DNA from: Stichopus chloronotus
Taxonomy: Eukaryota; Echinodermata; Holothuroidea; Aspidochirotida; Stichopodidae
NCBI GenBank assembly: GCA_021234535.1
Contig: CM037850.1
Coordinates: forward strand, 186,001-250,000
Length of the DNA stretch: 64,000 bases
Direction of reading: 5' to 3'
Shown: positions 1 through 13,300 of the stretch, one piece after another
Layout: each line of letters begins with the position of its first letter
How positions within the stretch are numbered: position 1 is the first letter of the stretch
Program-made: the position numbers and the translations under genes
The notes under the pieces: model-generated
What the model was told of the DNA's origin: nothing
Seen by the model: the letters and a program-made list of their open reading frames with translations, nothing else
The model's database searches: none

Positions 1-3000
1 TACGACCTCTCACAGGTGAGTATCCAGAAAGTGGAATGACTTTACGATTCCACGCAAAATGCACGAAAACCAAATCACCATACATGCCAAATTTGAAGTT
101 TAAACAACTTGACCTTCTTAAGATTCTGCGTCTACAAGGCTCTAAACTTTGACATCTACTGACCTCACGCGACATTTGACCTCCACAAACAGTGACAGAC
201 TAAACACTCGTCAAGTGCTCCCAATGAGCACAGTTTAAAGTTCCAGCAACATCCAGTTGCTAAGATATCTTCCTTAGTAGGTTTACATATTTTCACCTCT
301 AGTGACTTCAAGTAACTTTTGACCTTTTACAAAACAAGAACAAAATGCACAACAACTCTGAAGTTCAAATGACTTTCCTTATTGAGATACCATGTTTCCC
401 AGGTTTCAAACTGTGTCTTCTACTGACCTCACAAGAACTTTGACCTCCATTAAAATGGCAAAGTTCATCCATTCATCAATTGCTACCAATGTGAAGAGTT
501 TGAGATTCCAGCTGTAGATATCCGATATCTTCAGTGGTAGGTCTTCATACATTAAGCTCTGATGACCTGAAACGACCTTTGACGTTTATGATAAACAATG
601 TGGATCATCTTTTGACTATGGACTACCTACACTCTAACCTGAAAGTTGAAGCAACTTTCCTTCCTTTAAATATGTTTTTACAAGGTTTTACACTATGATC
701 TATTATGACCTCATATGCGCTTTTAACCACCATAAAAATGACAGATTTTCTAGTGCTCCCAATGTTACAATTTGACGTAGCCACAGTCTAATGCTCAGAT
801 ATCTTTCTTAACGTTTTTCATACTTTACGCTCTGGCGACCTCTAATGAAGGTTGACCTCCATGAAAAATACTTAGGATCATCTATTAACTAAGGAATACC
901 AACGAAACTTTAAAGTCCAATACTTTTCCCTTCTTGAGATATCGTGTTTGAAAGGTTTTCACCCTTACTGACCTCACTTTGAAGTTACAGGAACTGCAGT
1001 TGCTGAGATATGTTCCTCAATAGGTTTTCATTCTTACACGCTGACTACTTCAAACTTTGACCTCCATGAAACACATAGTCATCTACTCATTGTAGACTAC
1101 CAACACACAAATTTGAAGTTCAGACACCGTTCCCTTCTTGAGATATCAATCCAAGGCGTCACACACATACGCATTATTAAAATCGCAAAGATTTCTTGCC
1201 TGCCTTTGGCAAGGAATTAAAAATAATTGGATGTATTTAACTTGTATGTATTACAATTGTGTGTATGTATTATAATTGTATGTATTAAATTGAATTATTA
1301 AAATAGTATAGCTTCTGTAACACCAACTGATCTTGTGAAAAATCCTTTGTATTGAAACAGATTTACAATTGTTTCTTTGTATTGTATTTCAATTCCACAG
1401 TGATACAAAACATAACATGAGTTAGGTCTACATATTTAAGCTAGTCTTGTCTAAGATACCGACAGGTATACATATGCGATTGCGCATTAAGTTTATAACC
1501 TGGAATATGACATTTTTATGGAAAATATCCGTCACCAATATACCGTGTTTGTTTCAATGGGCAAAGGAGATCTGGGACGGAGTATATTTTACATGCAGAG
1601 CAACCTTTAAAATATGTTTTGATAAAGACAACCCTACAAGCTTGTCAAAGTCTGCTTAGCATTGTTAAACTAGAGCTCAATGTCCACCATTATGTGTCTT
1701 TCTGTAGCCTAGTTATGAAATTTAAATAGGGCCAGCTTTTGAAAAGGTTTTGACAAATGAACTAGTCCTTATCCCAACCAAAAACAACTCACCCTTGACT
1801 GGCTAGCCATGTATAATAAAGTCACAACAGGCAACTTTTGAGGTGACGACTTCGAGAGAGACGACCATTGCCGTAAAATCGTATAAGAAGATATTTGAAG
1901 TCGAGGAAATTTACAGTTTCTTTCCGTGAAGCAGATTCCTTTATCGTAAAGCCTCCGCAAATCTCATTTGCCAGTGAAAAGTGAAATGACGTCACTGTAA
2001 AGCCCTTTGTCAACAAGGGATAAGTAAAACATGGCTAAAAAATGGCTTTTTCGTCCGTACACAGCAAGGTTCAGAGTATAACGTGTAGTTCTTTTAACAA
2101 TTTTAAACCGAGCCAACACTTCTTTAGACTCATATTTTTTTCTTTCCTCTCTTTAGTAGGTTAAAAAAAGCTATGAGTCGTTACAGTTTTCGTATTTACT
2201 TTATAAACTTTCATATTTACGATTATAGAAAACAAATATCTCGCATAAGATGTTAATGACGTCTTTATAGGTTCATCTTTGTGCTAAATAGTAAACTTAA
2301 CACTATCGTGGTTAATTCACAGAAAACATTAAGGGCAATGGAGATCGAGGTAGGTGTGGTGTACATACAAATTTATTTGCAGATGAAATGGTTAATGTAT
2401 ATATTTTCTTTCTTTTTGGTATCTCTCAGCACATTTTTTACATTATGTTGCCCACTTACTTACTTTAACTACTTTTAACGGAATCAGTGTAAATATATGC
2501 GGTTTGAACTTACTCAACTTGAAAATGATTGATGTATTATTTAATTCCAAAGGAAAATACTCTTCTCTACAGATCGACTTTTTCTACGTAAGTTCACTAA
2601 CTATTCAAGAACAAACAGACATGTTTGTTGTGAATGGTATGTGGGATCTTAGATCAATGGATGTTGAACACATCAATCATACATTTGGATGTGAACCCGG
2701 TAACTGTCCTAATTGGCCATCCATACGTTACATTTTGGCGTTCGCGAGGACACAGGCTTCATTCTATGCTACCAACATTCTGATGCCTTGTATAGTACTA
2801 TCACTGATGAATCTGCTTGTGTTTGTTTTACCAACTGATGCTGGTGAAAAGGTGTCGTTTGTAATGACTAATGTGTTGACCTTGGTTTTATTTCAACAGT
2901 TGGTAGCATCTATGTTACCCCCTTCAGGAGATGACACACCGATATTTAGTAAGTCTTCTTTACATTAAGCATGTTAAAGATTTGTTCTGACAGTTACAGT

Positions 3001-4144
3001 AAGGGTTTTTCTTTTTGGCTACAATTACAATACATAGAACCAACAGGTTCAAGGTAATGTTAACTTCAAACATATGAAACTTAAATCTAAGTTTACTACC
3101 CATTTTATAGACTATAATCTTTGATATGGTACAAGGGTGCCGTAACTCAGGTAAGGTCTTTCCAGAAAAAAATAATGCCTGTAGTGTTTCACTGTGTAAT
3201 TAACCCTTTATGTTTGTAAAACATTCCACCCTTTAAAGCAAATAGCAAAACAAAACTTGTATACTAGCACAAAGTGACGAAGAGTCTTTAAATATCATCA
3301 AGACTTCATCAAGACAAGATATTTGTCTTTCAACATCAAACATTCAAAATGACCGAACCCGAATGACGTTAAGACTTGAAAAAACCGTAATGATAGCAAT
3401 ATTTAGAGTTTCATATGTTCATGTAACTTGTGTAAGTTTAACATTAACTTATTTAACCGAAAAATTGTTACTGATTTGTTTCTTTCCTTTGTTACTTTCC
3501 GTGCAGGTTTACATGTTTTCTGGATGATTGTATTGGGTAGTCTGGCGATTTTGTGGACTGTCCTTGTTATTGTGGTTTATTTTGAAAAGAAATCTTACCC
3601 AAGACGATTGTACGTACTACTTACCTCATTTAAATGTCTCTACTATAATTTAACGTTTGGTCGTCAAGAAGCTACTGCTAGAAAGTACGTTAATCTTGCT
3701 CGTTCACGTCAAGTATTAGACGAAATAATTAGAGAGGAGAACATAGAGAACGAAAACGAGAGAATGAATGAGGCATCTGATGAAGGTATTAATACAGTAG
3801 AGAGATGGACAAATGATGGAATAAAGATATATAAGGCAACTAACGAATCTTTACCAATTGACGCTACAGAGGATAAAAATCATGCCACTCCCTTTAAACT
3901 CAGAGAAAGAATTAAGTTAATCTTTTGTGGACACTGCGGTCAGCTAAACGCTACTAAATTAAAATTAAAGAAAGAACAATATTCCTTTGATCCTAAAGAC
4001 GAAACACTGTGGAGAGAAACATCGACTATTATGGATAAGTTTATGTCTTATTTAATGGTTATGGTGACTGCTCTGGTTTACTTCATTCTTGTTATTCGTT
4101 TTGTATCCCATGATCCTGGGGAATATCATTCACAAAATTACTGA
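1..4144 (+). CDS. Nicotinic-receptor-like Cys-loop ligand-gated channel subunit, 3' part (5' end outside window)
   Basis: Three exons are visible: 1-15 (partial, YDLSQ then GTGAGT), 2573-2948 and 3507-4144 (stop TGA). Phases match: the first junction is phase 0, and the second is phase 1, completing a Ser codon. The protein covers the end of the extracellular domain (NGMWDL, equivalent to the NGEWDL region of nAChRs), M1 (FYATNILMPCIVLSLMNLLV), M2 after the GEK motif typical of cation-selective channels, M3 (LHVFWMIVLGSLAILWTVLV), a roughly 130-residue cytoplasmic loop and M4 (MSYLMVMVTALVYFILVI). It ends 12 residues after M4. In family terms this is a plasma-membrane pentameric channel gated by acetylcholine or a related ligand. 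Oddities are two cysteines spaced C-x4-C (CEPGNC) where alpha subunits have adjacent cysteines, and two glutamines in M2 at about 15'/16'. The ligand-binding loops lie upstream and cannot be judged. Family assignment is firm; the ligand is unknown. Confidence 0.9.
16..2572 (+). other. Receptor intron with diverged interspersed repeat
   Basis: This intron lies between the 1-15 exon and the acceptor CTCTACAG at 2565-2572. Its first 1.2 kb is a copy of the interspersed repeat family also seen at 17.1, 27.9, 29.1, 32.9 and 46.9 kb. It consists of several roughly 270-bp subunits carrying the words TGACCTC and TTTGACCTCCA. It closes with a hairpin (TTTCTTGCC ... GGCAAGGAA) at 1190-1217. No convincing exon is visible between 1220 and 2572; the short open frame at 1447-1659 has no recognisable domain. 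Confidence 0.6.
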
Positions 4145-5180
4145 AATTTTCACATCTTTCACAAAAGTACCCTACATAGTAAAATATGACGGTGAGACCA
4201 CTGACCTGAAATGAAAGTAAAACCAGTTGAAACTAACATCTCGAAGTTTAAGCCCATTTCGGGTGATGTATGTTAAGCAAACTATAAATTATTTCATTTT
4301 CTAATTTTAGCCATATCTTCCATTCGTAACAAATATATTTCCACATATTAATTGAGTGTTCAGCGAAATGTAGGTAGTTAATAGTTCTCAAAGGTGTTCT
4401 GGGGAAAAAAGCATCTCAAGTGGATGCTACACTCCAAAGTTATCAACCGGAGTTTAGAAGTATACACACATATGGTTGAATATTTCAACATTGAAGTTCG
4501 AATATTTAATCAATGTATTTGAGTATTTATAAAATGTGGTTTAGCGTTTACACTACGTGGTTGCAACAATGCAATATGGTTGAATATGTAACACTATGAC
4601 AACTATTTACAATATTTACACTATTTCGCTGCTAATGTCACTTTATGGTTGAGTGCGTTATGTAGTTGAGCATTTATACCATGTAGTTGAGTGTTTACAT
4701 TTTATAGTTTAATATTTACACTAGGATTGTGAGCATGTACATAGGGCATTTTCGTTAAGTCGTTGATTATTTAAGCACTGTGATTGGGTATTAACACCGT
4801 ATGTCGAGTATTTGTATCATGTTCTTGGATATTTACACTGCGTTTTTGAACATTTACACTCGATGTAAAGGCTGAGAATTTGGATAATTGCAAGTCAGTG
4901 CAGTACCTGTAGCATCATTTATGTATTTAGTGAAAGGGTTCAATAAATGTGCTAAATTCTTTAAGAAACATGTTATTGATGCTCGAAATATTTTAAACCA
5001 CATACGTGGACGTATATTTACTGGTATTTAGAGGATATCACTTTTAACGTATTTCGTAATACTGAACTTATAATTTCAGTGTCATTAAGTGTTGAGTGTA
5101 GTCAAGCCCTGATCTTTAAAGGAGGATAGACATACTTGTGACATAGGGCCTATATCTTTGCATATACTTTATATATATAT
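4145..5180 (+). repeat. Receptor 3' flank with degenerate minisatellite
   Basis: The DNA after the receptor stop codon contains a degenerate tandem array at about 4480-4870 with a unit near 27 bp, variants of ATGTGGTTGAGTATTTACACT. An AATAAA at 4942-4947 could be the poly(A) signal, which would put the array inside the 3'UTR. That is possible but unproven. No other gene is seen. Confidence 0.45.
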
Positions 5181-5293
5181 ATGTTAACAAATATGACAAT
5201 TTTGAAGCACAAAAAATTTAACAAGAAAATTTTAAAAAGAAAAATTTAACAAGAAAATTTTGTGCTTCAAAATTGTCATATTTGTTAACATAT
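5179..5293. repeat. Perfect inverted repeat (36-bp arms, about 43-bp spacer)
   Basis: A 34-bp arm at 5181-5214 beginning ATGTTAACAAATATGACAAT is exactly complementary to 5258-5291. Pairing extends two further bases outward. The spacer holds a short direct repeat (AATTTAACAAGAAAATTT). The structure sits about 45 bp before a long TA tract. It may be a small fold-back element or the end of a MITE; no target-site duplication could be assigned because of the flanking TA repeats. Confidence 0.8.
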
Positions 5294-5334
5294 TGATATT
5301 TATATCAAATGGAGCATACGTGGATTTTCACATG

Positions 5335-5406
<72 letters not shown>
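5335..5406. repeat. (TA)n microsatellite
   Basis: About 36 uninterrupted TA dinucleotides. The open frames crossing it translate as poly-Ile-Tyr and are not genes. A second, shorter TA tract lies at about 5784-5806. Confidence 0.97.
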
Positions 5407-5408
<2 letters not shown>

Positions 5409-5500
5409 GAGAAGAAGTAGAGCTCAAGTGGATTTACCGCCTTAGTACTTTTGACCCAGTAGGCATGAATGTTAAAGACGTCAGCCATAGCTTTTAGGAT
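5407..5500 (+). mobile_element. Possible Penelope-like retroelement tail (relic)
   Basis: Directly after the TA tract the + strand encodes a peptide containing LKWIYRLSTFDPVGMNVKD. It resembles the W-I-x-K-L-x-T-x-x-P-x-G-x-N stretch near the end of GIY-YIG-bearing Penelope-like proteins. Only this short block is recognisable, with no reverse transcriptase upstream. It could be a 5'-truncated relic or chance resemblance. Confidence 0.35.
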
Positions 5501-8400
5501 ATTCTGTCGCTTTTTACATTTCCACCTGTCCTTACTAGATTCGTTTTTTGATGCCTGTTTCTTAGAAAGTGATTTCAGTGTACTTCTATACGTGACCAAG
5601 AAAAGTTTATCTTTTTGAAACGTCGTGCTGGCTGTATACTCATTTTACCTTATAATGATTTAACCATTTTTATCATCTTATTGCATTGAAGACTTTAACT
5701 ATCCAGCTTTCATATCTGTTTTAATAAACTTTTATGGATTGTTCTTGATATGTCGTGCGTCAAGTGGCTTCTTATTTTCATCTATATATATATATATATA
5801 TATATTTACATCTATTTTCACTTTTTCGGAAATAAGCGTATCTGTTGTAAAGGATTTTTTGCGTGAGCAATATAGATGATCACTAACCAAGAAGATAAAA
5901 GAAGGTGGGACTGAATTTACACATGATAAAATAGACGATCAAACCATGGTATTGTACCTTCGTTGTTACACAGTGTTTCACAGGATATTACATACATCAC
6001 ATATATCACACATATTACATTATGTGATATATTTATATCACATAAATACAACTTATAATATTAACACGCTTTGCTACTCTGAGTTTCGCGCATACCCACG
6101 TTGTTTGGGTGACACTCATCAGGGAAGAGGTTAACCCAAACTACTTCGGCTTTGACAGTTTATTAATCGGGCTGTGTTTCAAGTGTTGTATATGTGTAGA
6201 AAACCAAGTTAGAAATTACAGAGAGCAAAGGCAGATGGGACAGTGAGAGAACGATCACCCCAAACATTCCAAAGTTGATCAATTGTGCCTTGAATTAATA
6301 TTACATGGCAGACATCTCACTGTTACTTTTCTTGTTACTGTTTCTTACCAGTAAACCACATTAGAGGCAAGGCTGTTTTTATTTGAATCCTTCAGATGGA
6401 ACACTTTCTTACACAACTCGCGATTTTAGTGCAACCCCCGCCGCCCAAAAAAAATTCCTTGAATCAGCTATTGGAAGGGCTGAAGTGTAAAAGTAAATAT
6501 AAGTGTAAAAAGGAAAGAGATCATAGACAGATAACATGCTTGTAAAAATCCAAAACAGTCCTCACTTATATGGAGTTTTAATACAAGCAGTGCCTCACAA
6601 ATGTCATATGAAAAGATTAGCAGTGGCGACCCTTCACATTTAAAAACTGAGCACAATTTGAATTCAAGATGCTGCTTTTTAAAATATTTTATGCACCCAA
6701 ATTGACATATTCCAACTTTGGTGGAGTTATACGTCAAATGACAGAGCATCATAGGCCATGGTATCATCTCTGGCAGTGGAAGATTATTTTGGAGACCTTG
6801 TGTTGTATCTAGGTGTACTTTGGGTTGTTTTGTTGAAGTTTTAAATTAGGCTAAGCCTTAGCCTAAAGACAAGGGTGAAAAAGCCTTATCAAGAATACAA
6901 AGTGAAATGAACACAACAGTGCAGGCACACAATGACCCAATTTTCAGGACCTCTGCTGTCAGTAAAATAGGTTACCTTGTCAAAAGTTATACAGGTTAAT
7001 AATAGCTGGGAGAGTGTCATTCTCATGTGTCATTCTAGGTACTTTTGCTATACAATAAAAGTAGTGTCTTATTATAGAAAATTTTAAGAATTTTTTTTTT
7101 TTTTTCCTAAAATGTTTGCAAGTGTTTTGTATGTTGTTGCTATGTTGGAAATGAGTCATTATCGATAAGATGGTACCTTTTACGTCAAAAGCTCTTAGAT
7201 TAAGCTTACGAAAAATTTGAACATTTTCTTTGCCATAAATAAAAAGAACCCAAGAACAAATTCGTGGCTGAATCAGTTCGAACGGCCTCAAGGTCTGTTG
7301 TGGGGCTTGATCTCAAATGAAAAAAAGGAAATAAAGGTGTACTCTGCCCTCCGAAAATTTGCTTATTGTTCCAACTTAAAGGAAAGGAGATACATAATTG
7401 AGTATGATTCTTTTATCGTCTTATCCTTTTTGATATATAATACCATTTCTTACACACTGATTTTGCTCTCATTGAGGGTGCACTCCTAAAACCCCTACTT
7501 CAAGGCTGGGTGTATGCTGTTTGGTACACCCAGGAAGTGCCATTTCTGGCCATCTGGGGGTTGGCTTGTACGCCGACAGGTAGTGGCGCTCGGCGTAGAT
7601 AGTCCTGCTAGCACTCAGTCCCAATTCCCTATATTTTTTATTTGAACATTTTTTTTTGGTAGTAGAAACACTGTTTATAGGGGAGGATAATCTGCATACT
7701 AGTTTCCAAGTCTAATGTCCCACTTTCAGCTACGAGAAATATGGTAATCCTAGGGACATAACGTAAAATCAATACTAAAGCCAACTGTTCACTAATCTCT
7801 TGATAACAGTAGACGCTATATTCAATACAAGCGACAACACTAATCAAGTACTGAGAATTATCTTCAGTGTTTTGATTTGGCCGAAAGATGGCAGTATGCC
7901 ACTATTCAATCTAGAGTACCTTTATAAGGTACTCTAATTCAATCCAAAGAGACATTGAGGCGTCCCTTAATTGTGTAAAATTCACATGCACAAACACATT
8001 TGATTTGTCTCGTAATCAAATCTACACAGTTTTTGTTGTTGACAATTGTTTGCAATTTAAGAAAACTTTGTGGTTGATAACATGTTTGGCTAAAACAAAT
8101 AAAGACCATGACATGAATTTTAGCTTAATTGTGTTCCCTTTATTGCCGGTGACTTTGACATAAGAAAGGTAATAATGTACCAAAGAAGTAGGATGTAGTA
8201 TGAATAAAACTGAAAAGTGAATCTCAAAAGTTTTGAAAACCTTTTGTGGTATGATGAAGTGATAATGGACGGATTATAATGCATAAAAAACTAAGTCGTA
8301 AAACGTTACGTAAGCCGCCAGCAATCTTTGCTTCAATTGGCAGATATGTAGCTACACCGTCAGACTAAGAATATGCATCCGTAAAAGAAGAATTTTAACC
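5500..8400. other. Intergenic DNA, no gene seen
   Basis: AT-rich sequence without recognisable exons. Small structures noted are a palindrome with 12-bp arms around 6020-6045 (core TATGTGATATA / TATATCACATA) and a hairpin TACGCCGA / TCGGCGTA at 7569-7597. Open frames at 6468-6767, 6980-7291 and 7217-7489 show no domain or splice context. Confidence 0.5.
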
Positions 8401-9900
8401 AACCTAATATAAGCAGACGATGTCGTCTAAACAATTTCACTAAAGACCTCTTCATAAACAGAGACAGTTTAAACAATTACACCAATGCTATCGTAGTGAG
8501 CAGATGAAGTAGTTTGAACATTACATACAGGATTTTATCTTTGAAAGGAGAAAAAGTCATTCCAACAATTACACTGGTGCTATATTCATGAGCGGTATTG
8601 CGAAGTCAAGATATTATAACTAAGAAGCAAACCAAGACAGGTGACACTAAGTAGGAAATGAGAGATAGTTTTCTTTAGTTCTTAACTTAAACGTTTGCGG
8701 GGTGCCTCTGGTGGGCCGGCTCCCACGGGACTCCTCCTGTGTGTTTCTTTCGTCACAGGGGAGTCGACGTAACAGGGCGGTATATCAGTGACGCGGGGTA
8801 AATGAAACAAACTAAAAAAAGCGAAAATTGCGTCATTATAGAAAAGTTCCAGATAATGACTTCAATGAAGAGGAGAACGGGAAAAAAAGTAGGAAAGGCT
8901 CGTCAAAAGTTGGAAGACTTTACAGGAAAGGTAGCTTTGGAATACAGAAGAGGCTGATTGAAACTTACAAGGCGATAAACGGAGCAAAGGTAAGTGACTA
9001 GGAGCGTGTTATGAGGAGGAAGAGATAGAGCGTTCCTTTCTTCAATTCTTTTATTTAAGTTACAAAATCAATCGAGCATGAACATGGCATACGTTTGAAG
9101 AAGTGAACATTATAATATACGCGCAGCCCAAAATATGCTAAAAGAACAACTGAGTAAAATTCAAAACATACTTGATATTACAACCGCAAATCAAGTAGTT
9201 TAAACAGTTACATTACTGCCATTTTCTTGAGCAAACAGAGTCGTTTGGACTTTTCACTAGTGCTATCTTCTTGAGCAGGTTAAGTAGTTTGATCAATTTC
9301 ACTAGTGTTATCTTCTTAAGCTGATAAAATTGTTGGAGCAATTATACTAGTGTCATCTTCGCAAGCAGATAAAATTGATTTAGTAATTAGAATAATGTTA
9401 TCTTCATGAGCTGATAAAGATGCTTGAACAAATGCACTAGTCAGTGTTATCTTTGGGAACAGAGGAAGTCGTTTGAAAAATTACACTAGTGTTATCTTCT
9501 CGAGTTGATGAAGTTGTTTGATCAATTACACTAATTTAATCTTCGTCATCTAATAAAGTTGTTTGAATAATTACATTATTGTTATCTTCTCGAGCTGATA
9601 AAGTCGTTTCTAAAATAACACTAGTTTGTATGGTCGTGCGGTGTGCAGATAAAGCCATTTAAACATTTGCACTAGTACAAGTGTTATCTTTGTGAGCAGA
9701 TAAAGTAGTATGAGCGATTTCACTAGTGGTATGCAGATATAGTCGTATTATACTAGTGTTACCTTCATAAACTGATAAGGCTGTTTGAGAAATTACACTA
9801 GTTTATCTTAGTGAGCTGACGAAGATGTTTAAGCAACTACAATAGTCTTATCTTTGTTAGGATATAAAAGTATGAACAATTACAATATTAAGATTATCAT
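8400..9900. repeat. Degenerate minisatellite, about 50-bp unit, in two blocks
   Basis: Blocks at about 8400-8610 and 9190-9890 repeat variants of ACACTAGTGTTATCTTC followed by GAGCAGATAAAGTCGTTTGA. Units are strongly diverged, so the array is old. The 8610-9190 gap is not repetitive; it contains an imperfect hairpin near 8728-8767 (GACTCCTCCTGTG paired with CACAGGGGAGTC). The array lies about 400 bp beyond the stop codon of the - strand ZP gene. Confidence 0.65.
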
Positions 9901-10332
9901 CTTCTCCATTACTTAGTACCTATTTGGTCCATCCACCTTTGCTTTATTGTCGTTTTAATAGTTTCTTATAATCCATCAGAGCATTATTTGTAAATATAGA
10001 GTTGATTTCAACGAGAGGGTATTTAATAGGCGGAACTGAAGTAAGACACTACAAACAAAAGGAAGAATAGAGAAAAGACATTTCAGATAACACAATGAAG
10101 GAGCCAATGAAATAGACAGAGCTGTAGATCATGAAAGACTCATGTAAAGTGAAAAGGACATTAAAAGCCTCGAACAATCAACTAGCGAAGTATCAAGCTA
10201 ACAATGTAACTTTAATTACTGCAAAAGAAAAAACATACCCTACATGATGAGAAATAGGATTGAAGTACGCCATATATATATTGACTCATAACCTTATATT
10301 TCAATGTGAGAAGTCGTAGGTTATTCGTAATT

Positions 10333-13300
10333 TCACATCGAATCTTCGGGTTGATGACCGAGCAGTGAAGGTGAAAAGGATATTGCAAAAGGAAATCCAA
10401 TGTGTCTAGTTGGTCTTGGAGAAGTTTTGATCACGTTGTTTAGTTTCCATACTTTGACTACTAGAGCAAGGCAGATAATTAGCAACGACCCTGTTATGCA
10501 GTTAAGTGTGATCTGTATCCACCGGTTATCATCTGAAACAGAGAAGATATTTATTGTCGTAAGCTAGATATTAAAACATAGAAATGTGATTTCGTACATG
10601 TATTTCTGTAAAGCATATTTATTTTTGTATAAATCCACTTGATGATCGGTTTTATTCCCTTCGGAAACCATGACTTGAAGGAAGAAATTCAAGTAAAAGA
10701 GCTCACCCCTGTACCCCTCGGCTACCGTTGTGTTTCTGATGTTACTTACCTGTTTTGGCCACATGTGTGTACAGTTTGTCCTGCCTTTGAATTGGTTTGG
10801 GAACTTATTAAGAAGCTGCTAATAAGTTCTTTGCGTTATATGGCAGACATTGAACACTAATATATATGACACCTAATGTCGTTCTTACCATGGTCGTTAG
10901 CGTGGCCATGCACTATTCTTATAGGACCATCTGTATCCATAAACTCATCGCTGACAGCCAATGAGCGTATGCCACGTTTTACTAATGGACCGATGTGATT
11001 GGTTTCCGTGGGACAGTTTGCATTACATTCTCCCTGACGTCTGTTGCATAATCGAATATCACAGTGAACGAAAATCTGCGTAAGGAAAATTGGACTAAAT
11101 TGAACCACCGAATTGACACTACCGTATCAGAATATTGTTAATCAGTTACGCAAACCAAAATTCTGATACATGAATAATTGTTGCAGTGTTTTTCACTTTA
11201 AATGAAACTGTGCAAGGACTCATTATTTGGCTTTCTTATACCGCCGCCGCTATCCCTCTTGACGTTTTATGACGTAGTTTTTATCAACTCTTCTTGCAAA
11301 TTTCCGACTGTTTGGAATGCAAATTCAAATTTATTATTTTATCCCTTAACATGTTTGCTGATACAAACAGATTTTGGCTACATTAATGATATCATACTTG
11401 CATTACCTGGATCCATTAATGTTATCATACTTACATTACCTGGATCCATTAATGTTATCATACTTACATTACCTGGATCCATTAATGTTATCATACTTAC
11501 ATCACCTGGATCCATTAATGTTATCATACTTACATTACCTGGATCCATTAATGTTATCATACTTACATTACCTGGATCCATTAATGTTATCATACTTACA
11601 TTACCTGGATCCATTAATGTTATCATACTTACATCACCTGGATCCATTAATGTTATCATACTTACATCACCTGGATCCATTAATGTTATCATACTTACAT
11701 CACCTGGATCCATTAATGTTATCATACTTACATCACCTGGATCCATTAATGATATCATACTTACATCACATGAATCCATTAATGTTATCATACTTACATC
11801 ACATGGATCCATTAATGTTATCATACTTACATAGTCGTAAAATTCATGTTGTAGTAACTCTTCAGCTAAAAGAGAAAACCTTATCCTCGTCTTGTATGGA
11901 CTTTCGTGAAACTCCAGCGATCTTGAGAATGGACAGCTATACACAGAAGGTTACATTGATAAAATCTCATGTGCAAATTTAAAAAAAGAAAACTTCTAAT
12001 TCCAAAAATTCTCTCTGAAAATTTTGTGTTAAAGTCGGATATGGGTCTCATTTAAGAACTAAACTTTTATCCTTGGTTGATATTGTGGCATGAATAATTA
12101 ACATTGATTTCAATATAATGTAAATTCGTAGATACCTCTTCAATTGTAATGAATGCGTTTGTTAATTAGTGTGCAAAATACTCGTAAACGAATAAATGCA
12201 TGATTGTTGTTCCTTTTAGTAGAAATTTGCAATGTTGATGCTGAACCAGAATCTATAGTGTAACATCAGGGACCAATGTAAGTTACCATTGCAAACAAAT
12301 ATGCTACATCAACATCTCGAGTAGCTATCATTTTCTAAACTTTTAAAAATGCTCTAATATCAACATGTTCACACTAAACACATATTTATAAAGTCTTTTT
12401 ATTTTCTTATCAATATTCTTTTGATTGTCTGATCGTCAAGCTGTCGTTTAGGATTATAACTTACAGTAAAGCTACTGACAAATTGCTTACTTCACCGGGG
12501 AGAATATTTGTTGACTGCCATATATATTGCTGTACTTTAATGTTGCGGTTGTGGTTCTATTGATTTCCAAAGCAGTAGACATAAAATATGATTTTAAATG
12601 TAATATTTTCAATATGTATATCAGTTGATTGTCAACATAGACAGGCACTAGAGCTCTAGTGTATTATTACTATGTATAATGTACAATGCAGTGACTGCTG
12701 CAGTCAACTTACCCATTTTCAATGAACGTAAATCTTAAATTGTCGTGAGGATGTGACGAAGGCGCAGCCACGCAGCTTTGTAAGTAAGGCCCAAACCGCT
12801 TTGGAGAGAACGCTCTTGCCTCAAAATACAGTCTCTCATATTCTTTAACGTCAATAGGAAAGTCTTGTACTCTGTGAAGTCAAAAAGAAAGGTTGGATAC
12901 TCACCTGTTATTCAGATAAAATCCTGTGGTTGCGACCCTAACGTTGATTATGGGTAAAAACTGTAAAATGTTAGTTAATTAAAGGAAGTAATGCGAGGAA
13001 AATCATGCGTTCACGTATCATGCACACTAAAATGTGACACTACTCTAATGGACATTTTATTAGAAAATACACTTATTTTCGACATTAAATGGAATGAGGG
13101 CTTTGCTCGTCAAACACCAAAATGATATTTTTAAAACCGATGTAAAATAAAACAAATAAATTTTTGTAACGGTAAAATAATACATCGCTGCAGGCATTGA
13201 TTTCTTAATCGATCTTCATCATCATGCTGATAATTAAAATGATGATGATCATGATGATGATGGTGAAGATGAAGATAATGATAGTTATGATGGTGATGAA

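Noticed and set aside
1447..1659. Possible extra receptor exon
   Set aside because: No motif of the Cys-loop extracellular domain, and the flanking exons already join directly in phase and in homology.
11202..11834. Long + strand open frame of 11-residue repeats
   Set aside because: It is the complement of the 33-bp array; it exists because the period is a multiple of three, and has no start or splice context.
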